From Chloroflexota bacterium (GTDB lineage: Bacteria; Chloroflexota; Limnocylindria; Limnocylindrales; CSP1-4), in the NCBI GenBank assembly GCA_017853275.1, contig JAFMJV010000013.1, positions 1 through 59,292 of the forward strand: 59,292 nt of DNA, written 5' to 3'. Both the position numbers and the translations under genes were made by a program. The notes under the pieces were generated by a model. It worked only from the letters and a program-made list of their open reading frames with translations, was not told the origin of the DNA and made no database searches. Shown here one piece after another: positions 31,924 to 40,917 of this stretch. The first letter of the stretch is position 1. The number at the start of each line of letters is the position of its first letter.

Positions 31924-32827
31924 GCCCGCGTTGGGCCTCTCCCCGACCGCCTGCCGGGTGAAGAACACGGATAGCGGGATCACGAAGAGGACGCTCGCCG
32001 CTGCCGTGGCGGCCGCGAGCGACGGCGACCACCTCACCCTGCGCGGCGTCTGCCACGGCACCACGATGATCGACCGGTCCCTCTCGATCCGGGGGATCCG
32101 CCCCAAGGGCGCTGCGAAGCCGACCCTGGATGGTGACGCGCTCGACGCGGTGGTCACGATCGCCCCGGGCGCCACCATCGTCAAGATCGCCAAGCTCACG
32201 ATCACGGGCGGATCTGCCCCGAATGGGGGCGGGGTGCGGGCGGTCAGCGGCGCCACGCTGCTGCGCGATGTGGTGGTCCGCGGGAACACGGCGGGCTACG
32301 GCGGCGGGCTCTATCTCTTCGGCGCTGCCGTGACGCTGGCCGGGGCCACCGTGGTCCGTGCCAACACGACGACGACGGACAACGGCGCCGGTGCCTACGT
32401 GGCGACGGGAGCGGTCATGCTCATGAGCGATACCAGCCGCATCGTGGACAACACGAGCGCGTTCGGCGGCGGCGGGATCTACATCAACAACGGCACCGTC
32501 CGGATGGAAGGGTCGTCATCCATCGTGGATAACCACGTCGGCCAGCAGGGAGCCGGCGTGCAGATCATGGGCAACGGGACGCTCGCCATGTCCGGCAGCA
32601 GCTCGATCCACCACAACGTGGCCACCGCGAACTCCGGTGGGGGTGTCTTCGTCTATCTCGGCGCCCTGACGATCGCGGATACGGCGTCGATCCATGACAA
32701 CGGCGCGCAGTCCTACGGCGGTGGCGTGCTGATCCAGGGCGGCACGTTCGATCTCCCGGGTGAGTGCGGACCGGGCAAGGCCGTCCACGACAACACGCCG
32801 TCCGACTGCACCGACCTGCGACCCTGA
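31844..32827 (+). CDS. Secreted right-handed beta-helix protein 2
   Basis: A 327-residue exported protein sharing its first 27 residues with the preceding gene. The mature domain is again a beta-helix. It has the opening pattern of a Cys before a helical cap, LTLRGVCHG, LTITGGSAPNGGG, then rungs such as GNTAGYGGGLYLF, SSSIVDNHVGQQGAGVQIM and SSIHHNVATANSGGGVF. It is about ten rungs long, shorter than protein 1. The N-terminal cap (GVCHG, IRPKG/IKPKR, LDGDA) is homologous between the two, while the rung region differs in length and sequence. Probable surface-exposed binding protein; no enzyme site recognised. Confidence 0.85.
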   Translation: MARLGRSAKGAGALLVALSLLAAIPAAPALGLSPTACRVKNTDSGITKRTLAAAVAAASDGDHLTLRGVCHGTTMIDRSLSIRGIRPKGAAKPTLDGDALDAVVTIAPGATIVKIAKLTITGGSAPNGGGVRAVSGATLLRDVVVRGNTAGYGGGLYLFGAAVTLAGATVVRANTTTTDNGAGAYVATGAVMLMSDTSRIVDNTSAFGGGGIYINNGTVRMEGSSSIVDNHVGQQGAGVQIMGNGTLAMSGSSSIHHNVATANSGGGVFVYLGALTIADTASIHDNGAQSYGGGVLIQGGTFDLPGECGPGKAVHDNTPSDCTDLRP

Positions 32828-32907
32828 CGATCCCGGTGCGCGGTCGCTGACCGCCGCGCCATCCGGGCCGCGCCCGGTCCGGCCGCTTCCCCTCCGCGCT
32901 CCGCTCC

Positions 32908-32915
32908 GCTATCCT
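32908..32915 (+). promoter_or_regulatory. -10-like GCTATCCT for the pnt operon
   Basis: GCTATCCT lies 62 nt before the pntAA ATG. The leader ends with CGAGG about 12 nt before the start codon. Confidence 0.45.
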
Positions 32916-32977
32916 TTCGGCCGTCGCAGAGCGGCTCTTTCCCTCTGCCTGCCCACCCCTCTCATCGAGGTTCCTGG

Positions 32978-34237
32978 ATGAAGGTCGCGGTACCCAGGGA
33001 GTCGGCGCCGAACGAACGGCGTGTCGCGCTCGTGCCGGAAGTGATCGGCAAGCTCGTGAAGTCCGGGATCGAGGTCCTGGTCGAGTCCGGCGCGGGAGCC
33101 GGATCGGCCTTCCCGGACAGCGCCTACACGGACGCCGGCGCCAAGGTCGTCTCCGAAGCGGAGCTCTACAGCCAGGCGGATGTCGTCCTGCGCGTGCAGA
33201 AGCCGTCGGCCGCCGAGGTCGGCAAGCTGCGCAGCGGGCAGGCCCTCATCGGCCTCCTCCAGCCGCTCATCGATCCGCAGACCGCCCAGGCGCTTGCGGC
33301 GCAGGGCGTCACCGCGATCAGCCTGGATGCGCTCCCGCGCACGCTGTCGCGGGCGCAGACGATGGACGCGCTCTCCTCGCAGGCGAACGTCGGCGGCTAC
33401 AAGGCCGTGCTCATCGCCGCGGAGGCCTACCCCCGCTACTTCCCGCTCCTCACCACGGCCGCCGGCACGGCGAAGCCCGCCAACCTCCTGATCCTCGGGA
33501 TCGGCGTGGCGGGTCTCGCGGCGATCGGCACGGCCAAGCGGCTCGGCGCTCTCGTCCATGCGTATGACGTGCGCCCCGAGACGCGCGAGCAGGCCGAATC
33601 GCTCGGCGCCAAGTTCCTCCAGCTGAAGTCCGTCGCGGACGCCTCCGGCAGCGGCGGGTACGCCCGCGAGCTGACGGCGGAGGAGGCCGCGGCCCAGAAG
33701 GCGGAGCTCGAGGGCCTGATCGGCGGCATGGACGTGGTGATCACCACGGCCCAGGTCCCCGGTCGCAAGCCGCCCGTCCTCGTGACGAAGAACGCGGTCA
33801 ACCTGATGAAGCCGGGCTCGGTCATCGTGGATATGGCGGCGAGCGATCTGGGCGGCAACGTCGAGATCTCCCGCGCCGGCGAGACCTTCACGACCGAGAA
33901 CGGCGTGACGATCATCGCCCCCGCGAACATCCCGGCCACGATGCCCGCCGGCGCCTCCGCGTTCTACGCCCGGAACATCAGCGCGCTCCTCGTCCACTTC
34001 GTCAAGGACGGCGCGATGACCTACGACATGGCGGACGAGATCACGAGCGCGACGGTGATCACCCAGGGCGGCAAGGTCGTCCAGGCGGCCACCGCGAAGC
34101 TGCTCGGCGTCGAGCCCGCCGCCCCTGCCCCGGCCCCCGCGCCGGCCCCGGAGCCCGCTCCGGAGCCCGCGGCCCCGGCCGAGGCCCCCGCCGCCGAGGC
34201 CCCCGCGGCCGACGCCAAGCCGGAGGCCGGTGCCTGA
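32978..34237 (+). CDS. pntAA: NAD(P) transhydrogenase alpha subunit, NAD(H)-binding part
   Basis: A 419-residue domain I subunit of proton-translocating transhydrogenase. It has the alanine dehydrogenase/PNT N-terminal domain (MKVAVPRESAPNERRVALVPE start), then the Rossmann domain with LILGIGVAGLAAIGTAKRLGA and YDVRPETREQAESLGAKF. SVIVDMAASDLGGNVE and a TIIAPANIPATMPAGAS segment follow. After about residue 375 comes an Ala/Pro-rich tail of about 45 residues, a flexible link seen in split versions. The enzyme reduces NADP+ with NADH using the proton gradient. It overlaps or abuts pntAB and pntB in one operon. Confidence 0.93.
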   Translation: MKVAVPRESAPNERRVALVPEVIGKLVKSGIEVLVESGAGAGSAFPDSAYTDAGAKVVSEAELYSQADVVLRVQKPSAAEVGKLRSGQALIGLLQPLIDPQTAQALAAQGVTAISLDALPRTLSRAQTMDALSSQANVGGYKAVLIAAEAYPRYFPLLTTAAGTAKPANLLILGIGVAGLAAIGTAKRLGALVHAYDVRPETREQAESLGAKFLQLKSVADASGSGGYARELTAEEAAAQKAELEGLIGGMDVVITTAQVPGRKPPVLVTKNAVNLMKPGSVIVDMAASDLGGNVEISRAGETFTTENGVTIIAPANIPATMPAGASAFYARNISALLVHFVKDGAMTYDMADEITSATVITQGGKVVQAATAKLLGVEPAAPAPAPAPAPEPAPEPAAPAEAPAAEAPAADAKPEAGA

Positions 34238-34238
34238 G

Positions 34239-34556
34239 ATGGATACCCAGCTCCTCAACTCGCTCGCGCTCTTCGTCCTCGCGATCCTCGTCGGCTTCGA
34301 GGTGATCAGCAAGGTCCCCGCGACCCTGCACACCCCCCTGATGTCCGGCGCCAACTCGATCCACGGCATCGTCATCGTCGGTGCGATCATCATCGCGGCC
34401 GAGGCGTCCGACCCGCTGGGCTACGTCCTCGCGTTCGTGGCGACCGTCTTCGGCGCGGCGAACGTCGTGGGTGGCTACGTGGTGACGGACCGGATGCTCC
34501 AGATGTTCAAGAAGAAGCCCGTCGCCGCCAAGGCCGACGCGCCCAAGGAGGCCTGA
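34239..34556 (+). CDS. pntAB: NAD(P) transhydrogenase small membrane subunit
   Basis: A 105-residue membrane subunit forming the first helices of domain II. Three or four TM segments are visible (about 6-24, 38-58, 62-84), with the family string GANSIHGIVIVGAII and GYVVTDRMLQMFKKK near the end. In three-gene systems this protein completes the proton channel with pntB. ATG 34239 is chosen, just after the pntAA stop and 12 nt after GGAGG; GTG 34230, overlapping pntAA, is the alternative. Confidence 0.92.
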   Translation: MDTQLLNSLALFVLAILVGFEVISKVPATLHTPLMSGANSIHGIVIVGAIIIAAEASDPLGYVLAFVATVFGAANVVGGYVVTDRMLQMFKKKPVAAKADAPKEA

Positions 34557-34560
34557 TCCG

Positions 34561-36018
34561 ATGTCGGAGCAGTGGCTCTTCACCATCGCCTTCTTCGCGT
34601 GGCTCGTGGGCGCTGCGGCGTTCGTCCTCGGCCTCCACCTCATGAACAGCCCGGCCAGCGCGCGGAAGGGCAACCAGCTCTCCGCGTCCGGCATGGCCGT
34701 CGCGATCTTCACCACGCTCGCCTACTACGCGCTCCGGGGCGAAGGCCTCTCGATCGAGGCGTGGGTCATCATCATCGTCGGGCTGGTCATCGGCGGTGGC
34801 CTCGGCCTCGTCATGGCGAAGCGCGTGAAGATGACCGCGATGCCCCAGCTCGTCTCGCTGTTCAACGCAGTGGGCGGCGGCGCGGCGGCGCTCATCGCGA
34901 TCTTCGACTACATGCACGTCGCCGGGACGGAGAAGGAGACCCTCTCCACCGCGGTCTTCGTCGTCCTCGGCGTCGTCATCGGCTGCATCACCTTCACCGG
35001 GTCGATCGTGGCCTCCGGCAAGCTCCAGGGCCTGATCTCCGGCGCGCCGATCAAGGTGCCCGGCGGTCAGATGACCACGGTCGCCCTCGGGCTCATCACC
35101 GCGGTCGGCACGATCATCCTCATCCTCTCCGCCTACGGCGCCCCGCTCGAGGGCATCGGCACCGGCGTGAAGCTCGGCATCCTCCTCGCGATCACGATCG
35201 CGGGCTGTGTCTTCGGCATCACGATGGTCCTCCCGATCGGCGGCGCGGACATGCCCGTCGTCATCAGCCTGCTGAACTCGTTCACCGGCACGGCGGCGGC
35301 GATGTCCGGCTTCGTGCTCAACAACCCGGTCCTCATCATCGCGGGCGCGCTCGTCGGGGCCTCCGGCGGCATCCTCACCAAGCTGATGGCGGACGCGATG
35401 AACCGCTCGATCATGAACATCATGGTCGGCGGGTTCGGCGGCGGTGATGCCGCTGCCGGAGCGGGTGCCGCCGCCGGCGGGGGAGGCAGCGTCCGGGAGG
35501 TCGGTGTCGATGACGCCGCGATCCAGATGGCCTACGCCCAGAAGGTGATCGTGGTCCCGGGCTACGGCCTCGCCGTCGCCCAGGCCCAGCACGCGGTCCG
35601 GGAGCTCGCCGAGATCCTGGAAGCGCGCGGCGTGGAGGTCTCCTACGCGATCCATCCCGTGGCCGGCCGGATGCCCGGGCACATGAACGTCCTCCTCGCG
35701 GAGGCGAACGTGCCCTATCCGCAGCTCAAGGAGATGGAGGAGATCAACCCCGAGTTCAGCCGCGCGGACGTGGCCCTCGTGGTCGGCGCCAACGACGTCA
35801 CGAACCCGGCCGCCCGCTCGAACCCGGCCTCGCCGATCTACGGGATGCCGATCCTCGATGTGGACCAGGCGAAGAGCGTGGTCGTCATCAAGCGCTCGAT
35901 GGGCCGCGGCTACGCGGGCATCGACAACGAGCTCTACACGGACCCCAAGACCGGGATGCTCTTCGCGGACGCGAAGGCCGGCCTGGAGTCCCTCGCCGCG
36001 GCGGTGAAGGCGCTCTAG
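34561..36018 (+). CDS. pntB: NAD(P) transhydrogenase beta subunit
   Basis: A 485-residue subunit with about eight to nine TM helices (residues 5-300) and a C-terminal NADP(H) domain III (about 310-485). Domain III has VIVVPGYGLAVAQAQHAVRELAEIL, the HPVAGRMPGHMNVLLAEA motif and NDVTNPAARSNP with YGMPILDVDQAKSVVVIKRSM. A Gly/Ala linker joins the two. All catalytic signatures are intact and the length is typical. It ends the pnt operon, followed by a UUCG-loop hairpin. Confidence 0.94.
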   Translation: MSEQWLFTIAFFAWLVGAAAFVLGLHLMNSPASARKGNQLSASGMAVAIFTTLAYYALRGEGLSIEAWVIIIVGLVIGGGLGLVMAKRVKMTAMPQLVSLFNAVGGGAAALIAIFDYMHVAGTEKETLSTAVFVVLGVVIGCITFTGSIVASGKLQGLISGAPIKVPGGQMTTVALGLITAVGTIILILSAYGAPLEGIGTGVKLGILLAITIAGCVFGITMVLPIGGADMPVVISLLNSFTGTAAAMSGFVLNNPVLIIAGALVGASGGILTKLMADAMNRSIMNIMVGGFGGGDAAAGAGAAAGGGGSVREVGVDDAAIQMAYAQKVIVVPGYGLAVAQAQHAVRELAEILEARGVEVSYAIHPVAGRMPGHMNVLLAEANVPYPQLKEMEEINPEFSRADVALVVGANDVTNPAARSNPASPIYGMPILDVDQAKSVVVIKRSMGRGYAGIDNELYTDPKTGMLFADAKAGLESLAAAVKAL

Positions 36019-36070
36019 CCGGCATCGCCATCGGCCGGGGTCGCCCGGCCGGATCGCACGGATCAAGGGA

Positions 36071-36104
36071 CGAGGGCCGTTCCGCTTCGGCGGAGCGGCC
36101 CTCG
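36071..36104. terminator. UUCG-tetraloop hairpin between convergent genes
   Basis: A 15-bp stem (36071-36085 with 36090-36104) with one G-U pair and a TTCG tetraloop, followed by GCGTTT on the plus strand. It lies 52 nt after pntB and just before the WYL gene end, so it can serve both directions. Confidence 0.8.
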
Positions 36105-36126
36105 GCGTTTCCCGTGGGGGCGCGGG

Positions 36127-37116
36127 TCAGCGGTAGCGGGCCGCCGCCTGCGCGTGCAGCGCGGCCACCTTCGCGCGCAGGTCCGGGGGCTCGAGGAGCT
36201 CCGCATCCGGACCCCAGCCCACGATCCAGGAGAGGATCTCCGCGGTCCCCGAGACGGTCGCGCGCCAGATCAGGCCGCCATCCTCCTCCCGCTCGATCGA
36301 CTGCGTGGGGTGCCAGATCGTCTCCGCGAAGCGCTGCGCGGTCGCCGGCGAGATGCGCATGACGATCCGGACGAGCGGCTGGTCCGAGATCACGTCCCAC
36401 GCGCTCAGGAGATCGCGCGCGACGTTCTCGTCGTCGTGGCCATCGAAGGGCTCGGGGGTGAGCGATGCCGAGCGGATGCGCTCGATCTTGAAGGTCCGCT
36501 GCGCGTTCTTCTTCTCGTCCCAGGCCACGAGGTAGAGGGCCCGGGTCATCGCCGAGGGCTCGATCGCGAGGGGGTGGACGCGCGTGGTGCGTGACGGGAC
36601 CGAGGGGTCGTAGACGGACGGCCCGTACTCGATCTGGACGACCCGCCGGTCCACCCACCCCCGCGTGAGCGTGCGGAGGACCTCCGTCACGTGGGCGTTC
36701 TCCGGGCGCGTGGCATAGGCGTCCCCGGTCTCCCGCAGGTGGGTGGCGAGGACCGGCGGCAGGATCCGTGCCAGCTTCCCCCACGCCCCGAAGATCGCGG
36801 TGTCCCGCTCGTCGCTGGCCCGCGCGAGGAGGCGTGCCCCGAGGAAGAGGGTCATCGCCTCGTAGAGCGTCAGCTTGAGCGGCGGCAGGAAGGCCTTGTC
36901 GCGGTCGATCCCCCACAGCCCGCGGTCGGACCAGAGCGCGATCGAGGCCTGCAGGTCGAGCGCCTGCAGGTCCCGGTAGACGGTCCGCTTGGAGACGCCG
37001 ATCCGATCGGCGATCGCCTGGGCGGAGATCCCCTCCGGATGCGCTTCCAGCTGCGCGATGATGTTCAGGTAGCGGGCGGCACGGTCCCACTTCTCGTACC
37101 GTCTCGTGCGGGTCAT
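36127..37116 (-). CDS. HTH-WYL transcriptional regulator
   Basis: A 329-residue regulator. An HTH_11 winged helix (about 10-60: RYLNIIAQLEAHPEGISAQAIADRIGVSKRTVYRDLQALD) is followed by a WYL domain (about 145-235, with RALYLVAWDEKKNAQRTFKIERI) and a WCX C-terminal domain (about 245-325). WYL domains bind nucleotides or other ligands; many family members control defence or DNA-damage genes, but none is adjacent. The ATG at 37116 has GGGAGGTGG upstream. It follows an unknown membrane protein gene on the same strand by 37 nt and may be cotranscribed with it. Confidence 0.9.
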   Translation of the reverse strand: MTRTRRYEKWDRAARYLNIIAQLEAHPEGISAQAIADRIGVSKRTVYRDLQALDLQASIALWSDRGLWGIDRDKAFLPPLKLTLYEAMTLFLGARLLARASDERDTAIFGAWGKLARILPPVLATHLRETGDAYATRPENAHVTEVLRTLTRGWVDRRVVQIEYGPSVYDPSVPSRTTRVHPLAIEPSAMTRALYLVAWDEKKNAQRTFKIERIRSASLTPEPFDGHDDENVARDLLSAWDVISDQPLVRIVMRISPATAQRFAETIWHPTQSIEREEDGGLIWRATVSGTAEILSWIVGWGPDAELLEPPDLRAKVAALHAQAAARYR

Positions 37117-37153
37117 CGCTCGTCCACCTCCCCCATCATCATCGCGCCTCGCG

Positions 37154-38476
37154 TCACGGCGCGGGTGCCGACTCCGGCGCCAGGACCGCATGCGGCGCGC
37201 CGCGGTCCAGCGCCACGAGGCGCGCCCGGATCTCGCCCTGGATCCCGGTGCTCGGCCATGCGTCGCCGGGGTACCCGTTGAGGATGAGGAGCGCCTGTCC
37301 CAGCTCGCCGTCCGCGAAGACCCACCAGTCGAGGGTGCCCCGCCAGGCCGTGAGCGGCGCGCGTGCCGCCACCGCGTCACCGCCGGCCAGCCAGCGCACG
37401 GGAAGGAAGGCATCGAGCGCGGTCGGACCGTCGATCGCCGTGCGGCAGCGACGTGCCCTGGCGCCGCCCACGATCTCCACGCCCAGATCCTCCGCCACGG
37501 GCGGCCGACCGGGCCGGTCCACCGTGGCCGCCACCGGGCCGTCCGCGGTCAGCCCGGCGAGGCCGGTCAGGGCATACGGATCGATCTCCGCTGCCTCCCA
37601 GCGCCCCCCGGTGAGGAGCCAGGCCCGGCCGTCCAGCCGCGTGTAGCCGGTCACCACGGGCCCGAGCGGCCCGTCCGCGCTCCCCGTCCACGTCTCCGCC
37701 ACGCCGCTCCGCTCCCCGGCGAGGCGGGCGCTCCCCACCGCGACGTCGTCCTCGTAGGCGGTGACCTCCATCGCCAGGGCTGCCCCGCGTCCGACCCGCA
37801 GCCCGTCCGAGCAGCGGGGAACGCGCAGGGCCGGGTCGCTCGGACCGAAGCGCGAGGGCGCCACCGGCTGTTCCGCGAGCGCGACCTCGTTCACCCAGGC
37901 GAGCCCGCCGAAGGTGACGGAGATCGCGAGCGTCACGAGCGCGGACGCCACGATCGCCACGAAGACCCCGGGCCGCCGGTCGATCTCGCTGTGGATCCCG
38001 GGGAGCTCCACCGTGCCGGGGATGACGCCGCGCAGGGAGAGGATCCCGAGCGCCACGTAGAGCGTGCTGAGGAAGGTGGCGAGCACGGCCGCGTAGGCGA
38101 CCTCCGGGGAGGGGAGGAGGGTCCGCCCGACCCCGGTCACGAGCTGCTCGCTGACCAGGCCGATGAGGGGCAGGACGAGGAGGACGGCGATGAGGGCGAT
38201 CCAGACGACGCTCACCCCACCGCGCCAGGTCCCCGCCAGCGGTGGCCGGACCACCGCGATCGCCGCGATCGCCGCGGGGAGGAAGGCGGCGATCCCCACC
38301 CACGGATCGAGCGGACCGCCCGGCCGGTAGGTGACGAAGACGACGACACCCAGCCCGGCCCACAGCCCGGCCATCAGCCCGCCGAGAAGGCGCAGGCCGA
38401 GGAGGCGCGGCGGAGAGGGTGGCCGTTCACCCCGCACGGGGCCGGCCGGGACCGGATGCTCGCTCGCTGGGTCCAT
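37154..38476 (-). CDS. Uncharacterised membrane protein with large C-terminal domain
   Basis: A 440-residue protein. A Pro-rich cytoplasmic N terminus (1-25) leads to five TM helices (about 28-50, 58-78, 88-112, 128-152, 175-200). A C-terminal domain of about 235 residues, probably outside the membrane, is beta-rich with VTAYEDDVAVGSARL, YTRLDGRAWLLTGGRW and a DWWVFADGELGQALL segment. I recognise no family. The ATG at 38476 follows GCTATGCT by 9 nt. It lies upstream of the WYL regulator on the same strand, so the two may form a regulator-target pair. Confidence 0.75.
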   Translation of the reverse strand: MDPASEHPVPAGPVRGERPPSPPRLLGLRLLGGLMAGLWAGLGVVVFVTYRPGGPLDPWVGIAAFLPAAIAAIAVVRPPLAGTWRGGVSVVWIALIAVLLVLPLIGLVSEQLVTGVGRTLLPSPEVAYAAVLATFLSTLYVALGILSLRGVIPGTVELPGIHSEIDRRPGVFVAIVASALVTLAISVTFGGLAWVNEVALAEQPVAPSRFGPSDPALRVPRCSDGLRVGRGAALAMEVTAYEDDVAVGSARLAGERSGVAETWTGSADGPLGPVVTGYTRLDGRAWLLTGGRWEAAEIDPYALTGLAGLTADGPVAATVDRPGRPPVAEDLGVEIVGGARARRCRTAIDGPTALDAFLPVRWLAGGDAVAARAPLTAWRGTLDWWVFADGELGQALLILNGYPGDAWPSTGIQGEIRARLVALDRGAPHAVLAPESAPAP

Positions 38477-38485
38477 CGGGCGCCG

Positions 38486-38493
38486 AGCATAGC
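38486..38493 (-). promoter_or_regulatory. -10-like GCTATGCT for the membrane protein gene
   Basis: Reading leftward, TATGCT ends 9 nt before ATG 38476, so this message is probably leaderless or has a leader of one to two bases. Confidence 0.45.
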
Positions 38494-38541
38494 GTCCCGG
38501 GCTCCGGTCCCTCCCCGCACGGACGGGCCGGACGAGCCGGG

Positions 38542-38549
38542 GGTAGGAT
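38542..38549 (+). promoter_or_regulatory. -10-like GGTAGGAT for the SAM hydrolase gene
   Basis: TAGGAT ends 8 nt before ATG 38558, fitting a leaderless start. It faces away from the membrane-protein promoter 50 bp to the left. Confidence 0.45.
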
Positions 38550-38557
38550 GCGCGTCA

Positions 38558-40132
38558 ATGCCCCGGATCTTCACGCGCACGATCACCACCCCCGCCGCCT
38601 CCCGGCAGGCACGGCCGGGCTCCCGCCCCGTCGTCAGCCTCGTCACGGACTTCGGACTGCGGGATCCCTTCGCGGGGATCATGCGTGCCGTCATCCTCGG
38701 GGTGGCGCCGGATGCGCTCGTCATCGACATCAGCCATGACGTGGCCAAGTTCCGCGTCCGGGACGGGGCGCTCCTCCTCTGGTCCGCCGTTCCCTACCTT
38801 CCGGTGGGTGCCCACGTCGCGATCGTCGATCCGGGCGTGGGGACGGAGCGCCGCCCGATCGCCCTCGAGACGGCGCGGGGTGACTTCCTCCTCGGGCCGG
38901 ACAACGGGATCCTCCTGCCGGCCGCGGCACGCCTCGGGGGGATCACGCGGGCGCACGTGATCATCAGCCAGCAGTACCGGCTCCCCGTGGTGAGCGCCAG
39001 CTTCCACGGCCGTGACCTCTTCGCGCCCGCTGCCGCCCACCTCGCCACGGGGGTCCCGATCGACTTCCTCGGCCCGGCGGTGGATCCCAGCCGCCTCATC
39101 GTGGGCGAGTGGCCGGAGGCGGAGGTCTACGCGGGGATCCTGCGCACCCACGTCATCTACCAGGACACCTTCGGGAACGTGAAGCTCTCCGGCCTCGGGC
39201 CGCAGCTGCGCGGGGCGCTCGGGCAGATCGCCTACGGCGAGCGCGTCTGGCTGCGCGTCACGGACCTCTCCGGGGTCCGGGACCTGGAGGTCGCCTGGGT
39301 CGAGACCTTCGGGAACGTGCCGCCGGGGACGCCCCTCCTCTACGAGGATTCGTTCGGGCGCCTCTGCCTTGCGATCAACCAGGGCTCCGCCGCGGCCATC
39401 CTCGGCATCGCGGACGAGAGCGAGGTGATCGTCACGCGGGTCCCGCTCCCCGCCCCGGGACCGGGGTTCCCCGCCGGCCCCGGTGCGCCCACGATGCCTC
39501 CGCCGTGGGCCCTCCCGCCCACCACCGCCGTTCCGCCCCCGTCGGCCATGCCCGGGCCTGCGCCCGTGGACGAGCCGGCCCCCGTGGAGCCCCCCTGGGA
39601 GCCCGTCCCGCCCCCGGAGCCCGAGGTCGCCACGTGGGAGCCCGCCCCGGCGCCGGTCGTCGAGCCGATGGCCCCCGCGGAGCCGGAGCCGGAGCCGGAG
39701 CCCGAGGTCGCCACGTGGGAGCCCGCCCCGGCGCCGGTCGTCGAGCCGATGGCCCCCGCGGAGCCGGAGGCCGAGGTCGCCTCCTGGGATCCCACCCCGG
39801 ACCCCGAGCCGGAACCCGCCCCCGCTCCCTGGGATGCTGCTCCACCCGCGGACGACGCGCCCACCCCGGAGCTGGTCGTCGATCCCGGCCGCGATCCCGA
39901 TCCTGCCGCGGAGGCCGCTCCGGATCCGGTCGGCTGGGACCCGTTCGCGGATGCGGACGCGGACGCGCCTGCCGCCGAGCCGGGGACGGAGCCCGCCCCG
40001 GAGGTCGCCACGAGCGCGTGGCCCGAAGCCGAGCTTGCCCTCCCCGTGGATGCGGCCGGCGAAGAGGCCGCCGTCGCGGAGCCTGCCCCCGAGGAAGAGC
40101 GGCCCCGCCGGCGCGGCCGCTGGCGGATCTGA
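38558..40132 (+). CDS. SAM hydrolase (DUF62) with a long Pro/Trp-rich tail
   Basis: A 524-residue protein. Residues about 20-285 are a complete SAM hydroxide adenosyltransferase/fluorinase-like enzyme: SLVTDFGLRDPFAGIMRAVI, IDISHDV, VAIVDPGVGTERRPIAL, GPDNGILLPAA, SFHGRDLFAPAAAHLA and DTFGNVKLS. Enzymes of this type hydrolyse SAM to adenosine and methionine, and the Asp-Arg-His side-chain set appears present. The remaining 240 residues are a low-complexity tail rich in Pro, Glu, Ala and Asp with regularly spaced Trp (WEP, TWEP twice, SWDP, PWDA, GWDP) and a basic RRRGRWRI end. A 69-bp stretch is exactly duplicated in it. The family usually ends near 270-290 residues. Confidence 0.85.
   Translation: MPRIFTRTITTPAASRQARPGSRPVVSLVTDFGLRDPFAGIMRAVILGVAPDALVIDISHDVAKFRVRDGALLLWSAVPYLPVGAHVAIVDPGVGTERRPIALETARGDFLLGPDNGILLPAAARLGGITRAHVIISQQYRLPVVSASFHGRDLFAPAAAHLATGVPIDFLGPAVDPSRLIVGEWPEAEVYAGILRTHVIYQDTFGNVKLSGLGPQLRGALGQIAYGERVWLRVTDLSGVRDLEVAWVETFGNVPPGTPLLYEDSFGRLCLAINQGSAAAILGIADESEVIVTRVPLPAPGPGFPAGPGAPTMPPPWALPPTTAVPPPSAMPGPAPVDEPAPVEPPWEPVPPPEPEVATWEPAPAPVVEPMAPAEPEPEPEPEVATWEPAPAPVVEPMAPAEPEAEVASWDPTPDPEPEPAPAPWDAAPPADDAPTPELVVDPGRDPDPAAEAAPDPVGWDPFADADADAPAAEPGTEPAPEVATSAWPEAELALPVDAAGEEAAVAEPAPEEERPRRRGRWRI
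39620..39688 (+). repeat. 69-bp in-frame repeat, copy 1
   Basis: Identical to 39701-39769, with a period of 81 bp (27 codons). It encodes a PEVATWEPAPAP-type unit in the SAM hydrolase tail. Exact identity at the nucleotide level points to recent slippage or recombination. Confidence 0.85.
39701..39769 (+). repeat. 69-bp in-frame repeat, copy 2
   Basis: Second exact copy of 39620-39688. A further diverged unit (EVASWDP) follows, suggesting several rounds of duplication. Confidence 0.85.
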
Positions 40133-40156
40133 CCGCCGGTCGCGTCCCGCGTCCGC

Positions 40157-40909
40157 TCAGGCGCCCCGCGTCCCCCCGGCGCGCGCCGCATCGATGAAGG
40201 CCTGGAAGAGCCGCTCGAAGGCGGCCGGCGTCGACTCCGTCCGCTCCGGGTGACACTGGACGGCGACCACGAAGCGCTCGCCCGGCCGTTCCATCGCCTC
40301 CACGAGATCACCCTCCGGCGAAGGGCTCCAGCCCGACGGGAGGAAGCCGGGCGCGAGCCGGTCCGCGGTCACCGCCTGGTGGTGATAGCTGTTCACGGTG
40401 AAGGTGGCGCCGGCCCCCTCGGCGAGGATCCCCGCGATCCGGGTCCCCGGCACGAGCGTGAGCGGGTGGGTGCAGGCGGGGCCTTCCGTGGGCGCCGGCC
40501 CGTCGTGGCCGTCCACGTGCTGGAGAAGGCTCCCGCCCCCGAAGACGTTCAGCGCCTGGAGCCCACGGCAGAGGCCGAGGATCGGGAGCGCGCGCACCTC
40601 CGCCGCCGCCCACGCCTCCCGCTCGAGCGAATCCCGCTCCGGCTCCAGGCCGCGTGCTCCGGCCGGCGCCTCGCCATAGAGCGCGGGATCCAGGTCCGCG
40701 CCGCCGCAGATCATCAGGCCGTCCATCGCCGCCAGGGCGGCCGCGATCGCGCTCCGCGGGTGGTCCGGGGCGATCGCGAGGACCTCGCCACCGGCGCGTT
40801 CCACCGCCTCGCGGTACCAGCGCACCTTGAGGGCGGGGACGGAATCGGGCGGCTCGTGGCTCACCGCCGCGTGGGCGACGACGATCCTCGGCCGGGGCTC
40901 AGCGCTCAT
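40157..40909 (-). CDS. Class I glutamine amidotransferase-like C26 hydrolase
   Basis: A 250-residue peptidase C26/PuuD-like gamma-glutamyl hydrolase. Nucleophile Cys114 sits in ILGLCRGLQALNVFGGG, the catalytic dyad is H220-x-E222 in QCHPERTE, and DGLMICGGADLDPALYGE is the family's N-terminal motif. It cleaves gamma-glutamyl amide bonds, for example gamma-glutamyl-GABA; the substrate is not certain. It lacks a synthetase partner, so it is a free hydrolase. GCTACCCT lies 8 nt before the ATG. It is 36 nt downstream of the HTH-GGDEF gene on the same strand but has its own promoter-like element. Confidence 0.88.
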   Translation of the reverse strand: MSAEPRPRIVVAHAAVSHEPPDSVPALKVRWYREAVERAGGEVLAIAPDHPRSAIAAALAAMDGLMICGGADLDPALYGEAPAGARGLEPERDSLEREAWAAAEVRALPILGLCRGLQALNVFGGGSLLQHVDGHDGPAPTEGPACTHPLTLVPGTRIAGILAEGAGATFTVNSYHHQAVTADRLAPGFLPSGWSPSPEGDLVEAMERPGERFVVAVQCHPERTESTPAAFERLFQAFIDAARAGGTRGA

Positions 40910-40917
40910 CGCCGGGA

